NCBI GenBank assembly: GCA_023935145.1
Contig: CM043700.1
Coordinates: 139,527,328-139,591,327, forward strand
Source of the DNA: Bretschneidera sinensis
Lineage: Eukaryota; Streptophyta; Magnoliopsida; Brassicales; Akaniaceae
Length of the DNA: 64,000 bases
Direction: 5' to 3'
Shown: positions 23,691-35,740 of the stretch, piece by piece
Numbering within the stretch: position 1 is the stretch's first letter
Layout of the letters: the number at the start of each line of letters is the position of its first letter
Notes under the pieces: model-generated
Seen by the model: the letters and a program-made list of their open reading frames with translations, nothing else
Told to the model about the DNA's origin: nothing
Databases searched by the model: none
Translations under genes and position numbers: made by a program

Positions 23691-25522
23691 AACTATCATA
23701 ATACAAAATAAATGTTCAATATTCATAAATACTAATGGAGATTGGAGCAGGGTATGGAGATAAATTGGGTCGAAAAGTATCCCCTTCATTCTCGTATCTG
23801 CAAATATAAAATCTCATTTAAACCCAAGTCCATCGAGTGTCGGGTCTTTATCGAGACGGGGCTTTTGCCATCCCTAGCGAAGCTTTTAACATTGGCAGAA
23901 TGACCAAGGAAAGGGAGGACATTGCCCGGCCCTTCGATCATGACGTCCGTCCATAGGAGGGGTCCAAAATGAGAACGCAACAAAGTAGGCTATAACGTGG
24001 GTTATGATGGGCTGCGCTAACAAAGACTTGCTTCTTTGGGTTGGACCGCGAGGCCCAGACCAATCCTCCAACCCAATCCAAGGGTTAACCTTACAATATT
24101 TATTATTTTGCGAAGTAAACTAGATAGTGATAACTCTTACCCCATGATTTTGCCTTTGGACTTTGGAAGATATACAATAACTCACTAACTCTATCCCAAT
24201 AAAATGAAATAGAAATCGAATTCACCAATCACCATAGCGAAAATTGATGTTTAGCGAAAACTACTGGGGCTTGAACACCCAGAGGGTGGATTTGCTCGCT
24301 ATAATGAAATTCTAGATTGCTATGCGATGTAAAATACGCCATTGTTTATGGGTCAAAGATGAATGGGCTTTGAGCCCATTAGCAACCCAGCAACACCTCA
24401 AATTAAAAAAAAGGTGATATCATAAATTCGGTTCTGTTAGAGTTATCACAAAATAAAAAAAATTATTAATAATTATAAGAAATTCGAGTAATAATTTATG
24501 TATTTAAATTATTTTTTAAACAATTAATATTCAATTTTCTTGTGATTATTAGTGACCTTCTCGGTTTTGTGGGGTCACCGTTCGAATTAAAGTTAGTTGG
24601 CTAAAAACCTAAAAAAATGGACAGATTGAAATCTAATTTTAGTCCCTAAATGTTGTTTAAAATTTTGATTTTATCACTCAACTATAATTTGTTACGGTTG
24701 GATCATCAACATTCTATTAATAAATATAATTATAATATTTCGTTGGTCTAAGAGGGATGAGATTGAATAGATTTTTTCACATGAATCTTCCTGGTGGTTA
24801 CGTGATAAATTTGTGGGAGTTATAAGCAAGAAAAAAACTGGACTATTAAGTTAAACTCAATTCCTTTAATTTATAATAAACAAAAAAATAGCAAGATAAG
24901 GGAGACTTCAATATCAAATTTGACATGAAATTAATTGGCAACGCTTATAATATATTGGGTAGACTCGAACCCGAGAAGGAGGTTTGTTAATTGTTTACCC
25001 GATTTCAATAAATGCTCTAATTTTAAACAAAATTTAGGGTATAAAATTGGATTTTTGCCAAAAATAAAGTTATCACTATAGAAATAGAAAAATATAAATA
25101 TAATGGGTAAAAAATGTGTGACGTTGAGAATAAGGCCAAATATGAGGTTAGCCGACCCAATTGTTCTTGATATTTATAGATGCACGCAAAGACATCTTAT
25201 TCATGGATATTTCCCAAAAATGAGCGGTACTACTGATTACAAGCTTCTCATTTAAGCCCCTACAAGCAATTTTACTTTTTCAGACGATTTTAATAAATTC
25301 AACGAGAAAAAAGATTATTCAAGAACGCCGGTCTCGTATACGGCAATTCTACAGTGACGTAATGACAAATTTGACATTTTGTGTCCCAAGTTCATGCATC
25401 AGCAAATGAAGACACACCAGCTAGGGCTAAAATAGGCACTGAAACAAAAAATCTAAGGAGAGGACAGGGACTGGAATTAGCCTTAGCCTACGGACAAGGT
25501 TCGTTGATCTACTATAAGCGAC

Positions 25523-25528
25523 CACGTG
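25523..25528. promoter_or_regulatory. G-box CACGTG in the ClpC promoter region
   Basis: CACGTG in the context GACCACGTGTCACG resembles light- and ABA-response G-boxes. It is roughly 250-300 bases upstream of the likely ClpC transcription start. The match is clear, but use is inferred. Confidence 0.4.
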
Positions 25529-25779
25529 TCACGATCTTAAGCCTTTCCATGGTTTTATACTGTTTTGACCTGTAAGATTATTCAAATGTACGGTTGTAAA
25601 GGAGTGAGCTATGTCGATAGCCATACGATGATACGATTTTGTGGCTTTAGATTTTTTTTTTTTCCTTACGGGCTTCAGGCTTGTTGGGTACGTGATAGTC
25701 TATGAGCGGTGATGGAGACCACCGCACAGAATAGAGAGAGATATTATGATTATGAAATAGAGAAGGGTAAAGCAAACAC

Positions 25780-27604
25780 CATATCTATCTCTTCTCTTCG
25801 GCCGACCATAAAAAGAGGGACCCTCTCTCTCCTCTTTTCTTTTTTCTCAACAAAAGAGAGACTCTTTCATTTATTTTTTCTCTCTTTCCATTTTGAATTC
25901 AATTAAAGTTGGGGATTTTATCGATTTAGGTGAGTTCTATTTTTTTGAAGCTCACAGCTTGAGTATTTGGTACTTGGCTCGTAGAAATTAGGGTTATTCA
26001 CCTGTTTCGTCAGTGGTCTGGTTAATAATCTTTTGTGGAAATCGTTTGAATTAGGGTTTTGAATCGGATTAGTCAACGGCATCTTCAATTGTTTGAAAGT
26101 TTGGGTTGGTTCTTTTAGTTTGAGGATTTTGTTGTTCATTGATTTGATTGATTCTGTGTTTTTAGTGTTGAATTCTTACTTTAGTGCTACTTGTGACGGC
26201 TTCATTATTGAATTGATAATACTCCGTAATAAATAAAGGTGATTGGGCTCTCTTTGTAATAAGATAATTTTTCTCCTTGGTTGTTTGCATTACCTTTTGT
26301 ATTTAGTAACCAGTTGTCATCTGCGTCAATTAATGGATATTCGGTATCTGTGCTGCTTGAATTTTCCCACTACTTTTAAGTAACTTGCCTTAGTGTTATA
26401 TGTCAAATATCTAAAATTTGCAAATGGAGTTATTTTCCTTCAACATTTTCTTGTTGCTACTCGTATTGCTTGTAATGTTGTTGAGATGTGATGTAGTTCT
26501 AACCGTTGTTAGGTTTCTAATTCAAAATATTTAGGGAATGAATGCATCCTAGTTGTTTTTACCAAGCAATGCAAGTACAAAACTTGGAGCTATATGTAAG
26601 CATGTTAGTGTAGAAGAACAATGTCTTGTTAAGTTATTTGGGTCCTAAAAACTACATATGAGGCACGGTCATGCCCAACAGACTTGTCAAAAGCTTAATT
26701 TGATTATAGAGTACTTTGTGAATCTGCTGAACATCACTGTTTAGATCTTGATATGTTGTGTTTTTTTAGGTTGGATTTGGATGGTATATGTGCTATTTGG
26801 AGGTGTAATTTATGGTTTTTTAGTTGTTTAATGCATATTAAGCATAGCATATGTAAAGCCTGACTGGTTTTTTTTCCCTAACCGAGTTGGGATAAGGTGC
26901 CACTAAAAGGAATAAAGTTCTTTAATTCATTGATCTTTATTTTTATTATGTTGTTTGTTCTCTTCCCTCCATTCCTTTTTTTGAGACTTATAATTGCTTT
27001 ACAGATAATGTAGTGTTGTATGCTGGCATGCCCCATTTTAAACCGTAGTGTCATAGTAGCCAATTGTTAAGGACTTCAATTGTTTGATTGACAAAACTAG
27101 CTTAAGAGTAGATGTAATTTCTAATGTAGTTATTTTTTTTTTTTGGGGTGGGGGGCTTGGCCACATATCTTCACAGTTCAATCCAAATCCTGTCTAGATA
27201 ATTCAGTGGGCAGTGCAAGATGAAATAATAAGACTAAGCAGTTGCAAATTTTGACCACTTCAAATAACGATCTTTATGAATTACAGTTTTATTGATGGAA
27301 TATGTATAGCTATTGGAGAACAAAAAACATTTTTTTTGTTATTTTGGTTAAAAATAATTATTTTTCTGGATGAAATTGATATCATGCTCGCTTGATATTA
27401 ATCATGTAAATTCCTTCTTTTGCAAATTATGCACTAGTAACTGTTTGGCTCCTTGTGCATAATTTTGACATCACGTGTTATTGAAAGTGAACAGTTAACT
27501 TTTGATTGTGGAGCTGAAGAGCCATTCTCTTTACTTCTCCCCTGTGTGCATAGTATCTAAACTAAATCTGTTGTTACCAAATGCAGACTGCTTTTGTGAG
27601 CATC
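25780..27604 (+). other. ClpC 5' UTR with a long leader intron
   Basis: A CT-rich leader (25790-25885) ends at GATTTAG/GTGAGT (donor 25930). The acceptor ATGCAG ends at 27586, 18 bases before the ATG. This leaves a 1.66-kb intron in the 5' UTR. The exact transcription start is not visible. Leader introns often raise expression in plants; that is inference here. Confidence 0.55.
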
Positions 27605-30600
27605 ATGGCTAGGGTCCTAGTTCAGTCTACCGTTCCTTCTTTAGCTGGTGCTCGAAGGCATGGTCCATCTCAAGAATCTGGAAAATCGAAAAGGTCAGTA
27701 AAGATGATGTGTAGTTTACAAGCACCTGGATTGAGAATGAGAAGCTTCTCAGGGTTGCGAGGTTCTAATTCTTTAGATACCATGGTAAGATCTGGCCAAG
27801 ATTTCCATTCTAAGGTGGCACTTGCAATCTCTTCCCGGCGAGGAAAGGCTAGCCGATGTGTACCTAGAGCAATGTTTGAGCGCTTCACGGAAAAAGCAAT
27901 TAAAGTCATTATGCTTGCCCAAGAGGAAGCTAGACGACTAGGCCACAATTTTGTGGGCACCGAGCAAATTCTCTTGGGCCTCATTGGTGAAGGCACTGGT
28001 ATTGCTGCTAAGGTTCTTAAATCTATGGGAATCAATCTTAAAGATGCACGTGTAGAAGTGGAGAAGATTATTGGAAGGGGAAGTGGATTTGTTGCTGTGG
28101 AGATTCCATTCACTCCTCGTGCAAAGCGTGTTCTAGAGCTCTCATTGGAGGAAGCTCGTCAACTTGGTAGCATTAACTTTGTATTTTTCCTTTTGATAAG
28201 TGATTTTGCAATTTTAATTCCCTTTTTTTTAGTGGCTTCTAAGTTTAGGATCTACCTAATAGTATTAAAGCATTATTTCTTATGTTGATTCCTTTTTTTT
28301 TGTTGCATGCTCTCTTTGGGTGTACTGTGTGTGGGTTTGCATGCTCTGGGCTGTTAAGGTACTTTGGGTTTGCATGCTCTTGATTGTTAAGATACTTTGG
28401 TTGGCACCTTGTCGAAGTATGGCATAAATGTTTTGAATTAAAACCTTCATTGTTTATGTTGAAAGACTTTAATTTCCTTACGGGTGAGTGTATTGGGAGC
28501 CAAATCGAATCTAATCACCATCTCAATGATCTAAGCTATTATAACATTTAAATTCACAAAACATTAGAATAATAAGTGAACAATATAGTAGTTAACTTTG
28601 CTTTGAGCCTTTGCTCTATCTTGAATTGACCGTCCACTTAGGTGTAGGCATTACCATGTTGGTGTTTGTTTTGAGTCTCCCTTTAGATCCAATTTATCTC
28701 AGTGGAGACCTGAATACTCTTGAAGGTTTATGTTACACTTCAACTTTCTTCACCAATTTATACAAGCTTTTCTTATTTATTTATGTGATAAATTTTAGCT
28801 TCCCGGAAGTATATTTACTTGTATTCTGGTCTAATAAGTTAATTCTTTGTATTTATTACACTGAAAATTTCAGGCCATAATTATATTGGATCTGAGCATC
28901 TACTTCTTGGGCTGCTTCGTGAAGGTGAAGGTGTAGCAGCTCGTGTCCTTGAGAATTTGGGTGCTGACCCAAGTAACATCCGCACGCAGGTAAAGATACA
29001 TTCTTATATATTATGTCTCAGATTGATTTTTTTGGTTTCAGGGAACCACATGATGCTATACTTGTTGATATGGAACGTTAGCAATAACTAATCTTACATT
29101 GGAGTGAAAAGGTTATACGCATGGTTGGTGAAAACAATGAAGTTCCTGCTAACATTGGAGGAGGATCCAGTAACAATAAGATGCCAACGCTGGAGGAGTA
29201 TGGAACTAATTTGACTAAGCTAGCAGAGGAGGTAATGACATGTTGATCTTGCTTATAAGTTACATTCTTAATGAGATATGATATATTGGGGCTTCATTGA
29301 AAACTGATTTTCTTTTCCCTTAGGGTAAGTTGGATCCTGTTGTTGGAAGGCAGATTCAAATAGAACGTGTAGTCCAAATTTTGGGCAGGCGAACTAAGAA
29401 TAATCCATGTCTTATTGGAGAACCTGGTGTTGGGAAAACAGCAATTGCAGAAGGCCTTGCTCAGCGAATTTCTACTGGTGATGTTCCAGAAACAATTGAG
29501 GGGAAGAAGGTGGGTATAAGTTACTTTTGGTTGCCGGGAACATAGTGGTATTTGGAACACATTTAACCTTATTAAGGATTGAAGATCTGTTCTCTCTTTT
29601 TTTGAAGAACATATGTATTATGGAAATTGCTTTCTATTTTCATGTTCTTTTGCACGTGGTTCTACATTGATAGGTCTTGACTTACAAATGATATGATTTC
29701 TTCATAGAATTTTTAAATTTCTTTAGCTTTCCGTACTTTTTTTGGATAAATGTAAAAGGCTTATTTATTCAAGAAACAAGATTACAGAGCAGGATTCCAT
29801 TTACAGATAAACGAGCTTAACAAGCAACATTAGCAAGAAGTACCTAACAGCGTTCAATTAAATTACTCAGTTAACTGCAATATCCCTATCAATTGAAGTT
29901 CGAACAGCAGGCTTAAGACCTAGCATACTATCTCTTACATCAGCAACAGTAGAATCAAAAACTTTATTTGCTTTATGGAAGACCTGCTGATGAACTCTTA
30001 TATTTCTTCTTGCCATAAGTGATAGATATAAGCCTACCAAGCTAGCTTCAAAAAGGTAGCTATAGAGGTTTTCCTTGAGATATGGACTGCCCGATTTAGT
30101 TCGTAGTTCCAATCACCTACAGCTGCTTTGTTAATCTTGCCTGAAGACTCTTTAGCAAATTTGCTTTGAGAAATGTTATAGTGTAAAAGATGTGACATCT
30201 AGATTACATAAGGTACATAGCTACATGCAGTATTGATGGTGTGCCCCCAACTTTTCTGCCTTACTCTGGTAGTAAGGCTGTCCAAGATGGCTAACCAACC
30301 TATCAAACTGTGCTTTAGAAAACGATGCTGAAACCAAATGAGTTGATGCCATTTTATCTTTCTTCACTCTAATAGCCTCTAGAGAGGTTACATAAGGTAC
30401 ATGGCTACATGCAGTATTGAAGGTGTGCCCCCAACTTTTCTGCCTTACTCTGGTAGTAGGGCTGTCCAAAATGACTAACCAACCTATCAAACTGTGCTTT
30501 AGAAAACGATGCTGAAACCAAATGAGTTGATGCCATTTTATCTTTCTTCACTGTAATAGCCTCCCATGTAGGCTTAGTTTGAAATATGCCACTTGGAGGA

Positions 30601-33600
30601 GTCCAAATTACTCTCTCTGGATGCTGGCTTAATGGATTAGTGATGCAAGCAATTCAAATTTCAACTAAAGAATCAGATATTGCAGCAGCCCAATTCCAGT
30701 TGTCGTTTTTGATAACTGCTGAAACTTTGGAAGTGGAATCGTATATTACTCTTATATTAGTAATGATTTAGGAGAAGCCTCGCAGGATGCCAGTGGTCAC
30801 GCCATAAGAAAGTACTCTTCCAATCTTCCGATATTTTCTTCATAAAAGGCTGTGCAACTAGTCTAAGATAACATGCTTGACAATGGTACTGCATTTATTG
30901 TGGTGAATAAATTTTAGATTCATATGATGGTTATGTGTTCTCTTTCTGTGCAATTTAGGTTATAACCCTTGATATGGGTCTTCTTGTCGCTGGAACAAAA
31001 TATCGTGGAGAGTTTGAGGAAAGATTAAAAAAGCTTATGGAGGAAATCAAGCAGAGTGATGAAATAATTTTATTTATTGATGAGGTGCACACCTTGATCG
31101 GAGCAGGAGCAGCAGAAGGTGCAATTGATGCGGCCAACATCTTGAAGCCAGCTCTTGCAAGAGGTGAATTACAGGTAATTTTAAACTGCCACATTGACAT
31201 TGTGATGCATATACTTCTTTCTGTCTGCAGCAGTGAAAGAAGAAAAAAGGGGGTTGAAATAAAGTTCTCGTGTTTCTGTATTTTGTGCTTGCTGGTGGTG
31301 AGTTTTCTGGAAGTGTAGCTATGTAAATCTGTGATTGTTAGGTTGCCTAAGCTCTAAATCTATCACGTTCAGTATTAAACTTAACATTGTTTATTCATAC
31401 ATATACAAAAGCATCTTAATTACCTGGTTATAGTTCTCTTGAACCTGCGCTTCTCTTCTTGGCCCAAGAACTTGCCATAAAGGAGTGAATTTAACATGGA
31501 ACTGTATCTTAATCTCTTATAAAAAACCGTGTCTTTGATAGTGTAGTGAACAAGGCCTTACTAGTTTTTTAGGAGTCATGCTTATATCGGTTTCCATCCA
31601 TGCTGTTGTTTCTCTAGATTTTGGTTGCTCTGGAGTACAGTCCTGTTTTTTTGGGCCAGCCACTGATGACTGACATTGGAATTTCTCCTCCTTTTGTAAT
31701 GATTTCACGGAGAAAATGCAGTATCCCTCAATAGTTCTGTTTTTACCTAAGGCTTAATTATACTTTAGTAATCACAAAATTCAATCCCAAAAGTGTCGTT
31801 CTCGGTGGTCAAACTCAGTTAACACTGACTAAATTATGGATTTATTGCCAAAAAGTTTCATATTCATTTTAATTGTTGCAGTGTATTGGGGCAACGACAC
31901 TAGATGAATATAGAAAGCACATTGAGAAAGACCCAGCCTTAGAAAGACGATTCCAGCCAGTGAAAGTGCCCGAGCCAACTGTAGATGAAACTATACAGAT
32001 TTTGAAAGGGCTGAGAGAGCGATATGAGATCCACCACAAGCTTCGTTACACAGATGATGCCCTAGTGGCTGCTGCACAGCTGTCATACCAGTACATCAGG
32101 TATGTGCTCCATCAGATAGTTTACCTTTGAGACAGTAGATGTGTTCTCTACATTGCGGCCTCTGAGTTTGATTGTGATAGGATTTCATGTTGGCAATTGT
32201 TTTGTTCTCCTGGAGGGAGGGGAGGGAGGAATTTTTGTTTTGTTTACGGAATTTCTTTATTCTTTGTTAAACGTGAACAAAAAGTAAAGAGTGCCTGCTG
32301 GTATTAATATTTAAACCATTCCAAGAGCTATGGTTTCCACCAATTTTCTTCTTTTCCTCTTAGTCCTAGAATAGTCTATATAATGATTTTATTGTGATCT
32401 GTCGTTACCAGCACCCACTCATGTTTGAGTGTGTTTGTGCTACTCTTTGCTTTCTTGATGAGAGTTATGGCGTATGTCTCTCAGCAGTAATCAATGTTTT
32501 TCAATTACATTATAGACTACTTATTAAAAGAAAATGACATCATGGTAGAATTGTGTAAAATCTTATGTGGCTTAACTGAAGTTTAATTTAGAGAACTTAG
32601 CTTGTTTGTGGTTCATATATCCTTGGAGTCTACTTTGTTGCTTACATTGCATGGCAAGATGATTTTATGTTACCTTTATTCTTATCAATCATCTGTTTAA
32701 TGCATAAATGTGTTGGTAGTTCTTGTCTGAACTTGTTTCTACCCATATTTTTCTGTGCTTCAGTGACCGCTTTCTGCCTGATAAAGCGATCGACTTGATT
32801 GATGAAGCTGGTTCTCGGGTTCGGCTTCGCCATGCACAGGTTTGAGCCCGAATGCTGGTTTAGCTGTTACATTTTCTGACCCGTGTGTCCGCCAAGTTGA
32901 TTGTCATGATTTCTTGCAGGTTCCTGAGGAAGCTAGAGAGCTGGAAAAAGAGCTCAGGCAGATCACAAAGGAGAAGAATGAAGCTGTTCGTGGCCAGGAT
33001 TTTGAAAAGGTACTAAGTGTAGTTGTTTTTCCTCTTAGTCATATAGTTTTGCATGACATGCTGTTTCCCTTCAGAAGGTGAATTATTGATGCTAGAATCA
33101 TATTCAAGTAACCAAAAAATATTTTGGTTAGTGGTAAATATCTTAGAATTAAAAACGTTTGATGGTCAAAAGATTTATTTTCTTCTAAATTCTTCTTACT
33201 TTTAGTAGATAATTGGGTTTCTTCAAGTCAATAAGCTTGCCACTTGGTGAGCGGGTTTTCTCTTTATTGGTTTTACCAGCCATTCCATTTAGGTAGCTCA
33301 CGAGATTTAAATTTTTTCAACAGGCCGGCACATTGCGTGACCGAGAAATTGAACTTAGGGCCGAGATCTCTGCTATCCAAACTAAAGGCAAGGAGATGAG
33401 TAAGGCAGAGAGTGAGGCAGGGGATGGAGGTCCTCTTGTTACTGAAGTGGACATTCAGCACATCGTCTCTTCTTGGACTGGCATTCCTGTCGAGAAAGTA
33501 TCAACTGATGAATCTGATCGCCTCCTCAAGATGGAAGAGACCCTTCATAAGCGAGTCATTGGTCAGGATGAAGCTGTTAAAGCCATAAGCCGTGCTATCC

Positions 33601-34505
33601 GCCGTGCCCGTGTTGGACTTAAGAACCCCAATCGGCCAATTGCTAGCTTCATATTTTCTGGTCCAACTGGTGTAGGGAAGTCAGAGCTGGCGAAAGCTTT
33701 GGCTGCTTATTACTTTGGATCAGAAGAAGCAATGATTCGTCTTGACATGAGTGAGTTCATGGAAAGGCACACAGTTTCCAAGCTCATTGGTTCACCTCCT
33801 GGCTATGTTGGTTACACTGAGGGTGGTCAGCTGACTGAGGCTGTCAGGCGTCGTCCTTATACTGTAGTACTTTTTGATGAGATTGAGAAGGCCCATCCTG
33901 ATGTCTTCAACATGATGCTTCAAATTCTTGAGGATGGAAGGTTGACAGACAGCAAGGGAAGAACTGTAGACTTTAAGAATACACTTCTGATAATGACATC
34001 TAATGTCGGAAGCAGTGTCATTGAGAAGGGAGGACGGCGTATAGGATTTGATCTTGATTATGATGAAAAGGATAGTAGTTACAATAGAATTAAGAGCCTG
34101 GTGACAGAGGAATTGAAGCAATATTTCAGGCCGGAGTTCTTGAACAGATTGGATGAGATGATCGTTTTCAGGCAACTCACCAAGCTGGAGGTAAAGGATA
34201 TAGCTGATATAATGCTCAAGGAGGTGTTTCAGAGACTGAAGGTTAAAGACATTGAGCTTCAAGTGACAGAGAGGTTTAGAGAGAGGGTTGTCGAGGAAGG
34301 ATATAACCCGAGCTACGGGGCAAGGCCTTTGAGAAGAGCCATTATGAGACTTTTAGAGGACAGCATGGCTGAGAAGATGCTTGCTAGGGAGATCAAAGAG
34401 GGTGATTCGGTAATTGTGGATGTCGACTCTGATGGGAATGTTACTGTGCTTAACGGTAGCAGTGGTGCTCCTGAGTCATTGGAGGACCCAATTCCTGTTG
34501 TGTAA
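27605..34505 (+). CDS. CLPC1: ClpC, chloroplast Hsp100 chaperone of the Clp protease
   Basis: A stromal AAA+ ATPase that unfolds substrates for the ClpPR protease and also works at the inner-envelope import motor. Coding exons: 27605-28166, 28874-28989, 29112-29231, 29324-29509, 30959-31174, 31882-32099, 32764-32839, 32920-33009 and 33324-34505; 921 aa, close to the about 930 of Arabidopsis ClpC1. Residues 1 to about 88 are a Ser/Arg-rich transit peptide. The Clp N domain starts at FERFTEKA (91). AAA1 has Walker A GEPGVGKT (298) and Walker B FIDE (367). A UVR-type coiled segment [15 protein letters not shown] starts at 499. AAA2 has GPTGVGKS (641) and LFDE (711). RIGF (767) fits the ClpP-docking loop. 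All catalytic motifs are intact. C1 versus C2 cannot be settled by eye. Confidence 0.97.
29737..30565 (-). mobile_element. LINE remnant in ClpC intron 4 with tandem duplication
   Basis: On the minus strand, a reading near 30060-29870 ([20 protein letters not shown]) resembles the C-terminal end of plant L1-type LINE ORF2. It is followed by AATAAA and an A7 tract at 29743-29737, consistent with a LINE 3' end. At 30206-30565 a 184-bp unit is present twice in tandem (30206-30389 and from 30390), with few differences. The 5' limit is not defined. Confidence 0.5.
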
Positions 34506-35740
34506 ACTGGACATAGATTTTCTTGAATATGTTGTTTGTACCTTTTCTCTTCACTGGAACTGGCTATATAGTTTTAGTCTGTTTTTCTTGAAAGGATTAC
34601 CAGGGAGTAGAATGTGAAGCCATTAGTTAATTGCTTTTGGGTTTTAAAGCTGTATTTGTTACTTTATGAAATAGCATGCATAGTTCAGTCGCAGTGGCAG
34701 ATAGGAAGTTAGGACTTTTAGGTTTGCAGATTATTTTTATTATGATAAAAGGATGTAATGATTGATAATTGGGTTAGAGTCGCTTAACTCCACACTTATG
34801 TGAAGTAAATGAATATTAAAAGTTAATGCATCTTTGTGGTAATGTTCATGGTTGTTATTCCCGTGGGAATCAATCGATATAATATAATATTAGTTTACAT
34901 AATTTTTGTTTTAAAGCTTCTACAAGTGGAGGTTTTCGTAACAAGCAACTATGCACGATGAAGCTTTTCCTGTTATGGCCTGATACAGCAGCACTACTTT
35001 TCAATGCTAATGGATATGTTTTTTTTTGGTACATTTGCTGGGAGAAAGATCGAGACCGGAGGTAACACTAGGCTAAATTGACTTGGGTCAGAAATTTATC
35101 ATCTTTAAACTAGTGGATACCCGAGTTAGAGAGTCGCCATCTTTAAACACCCTAGTCCTAGTTTTGCCGAAGAGCTGAAATAAACAGAAATATTTTCTTC
35201 TGTGAAGCAAATTACTAATTAGCGGAAAAGAAAAATGAAGCTACTTAAATTTTGACAGGAAAATGGATCACTTTGTTAACACTCTGATGCAGCTCTGAAG
35301 GATGCTCTAAGATTCGAAGAGAATATTCTGCTTCTATATTGATATGCCCACTAAATGACAGATCAACCATTGACTTTGCTTCTCGTCAAACAAAGAGCTG
35401 TTGAAATCATTCCCCGAGGCAAAAAAAGAAAAGATACATTCCGAATTTGCAAACTACTAGTTACATGGTCCAATTTTGCAATACTTGAAAGTTGACACCA
35501 TTTCCATTCCCTCATTTTCCTTTTCGATTTGAAAATGATACAGAACAGGATTCTTATGCAGACAAATTGTAACCTAGACTACTTAAGACCAACTATGCGC
35601 ACTAATTCTATTAACTCCTTGGTAACACCTCTCTTGCGTTTTGTACAATTTTTACATAAAAAATCACTTTATGAAACAACACTGCAGAGGGAATCTATCC
35701 TAAGAATTAATCTCTAGACAGCTCCCTTACTTTATGAGTA
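34506..35740. other. Convergent 3' UTRs of ClpC and PHS1
   Basis: The ClpC 3' UTR probably ends before 34860, and the PHS1 3' UTR begins at 35740 and runs left. No coding sequence or recognisable repeat is seen between them. Confidence 0.55.

Larger units (their letters stand above)
22648..25699. other. Intergenic region upstream of ClpC
   Basis: No gene is recognised. It contains AT-rich palindromic stretches near 23085-23260, a foldback element at about 23565-23690 and another possible one at about 24420-24600. A G-box lies at 25523. The short ORFs here show no family resemblance. The last few hundred bases are probably the ClpC promoter. Confidence 0.5.

Noticed and set aside
24940..25030. 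tRNA-like TAGACTCGAACCCGAGA segment
   Set aside because: The arm resembles a tRNA T-stem, but I could not build acceptor, D and anticodon arms around it.
25381..25575. Short ORF upstream of ClpC as a gene
   Set aside because: It shows no domain, and it lies in the probable promoter; 64 codons are expected by chance.
30740..30958. Continuation of the LINE remnant to the exon 5 acceptor
   Set aside because: No LINE reading or repeat could be followed past about 30565; the rest is treated as ordinary intron.
33792..34262. 156-residue minus-strand ORF in the last ClpC exon
   Set aside because: It is an antisense shadow of the highly conserved AAA2 domain.
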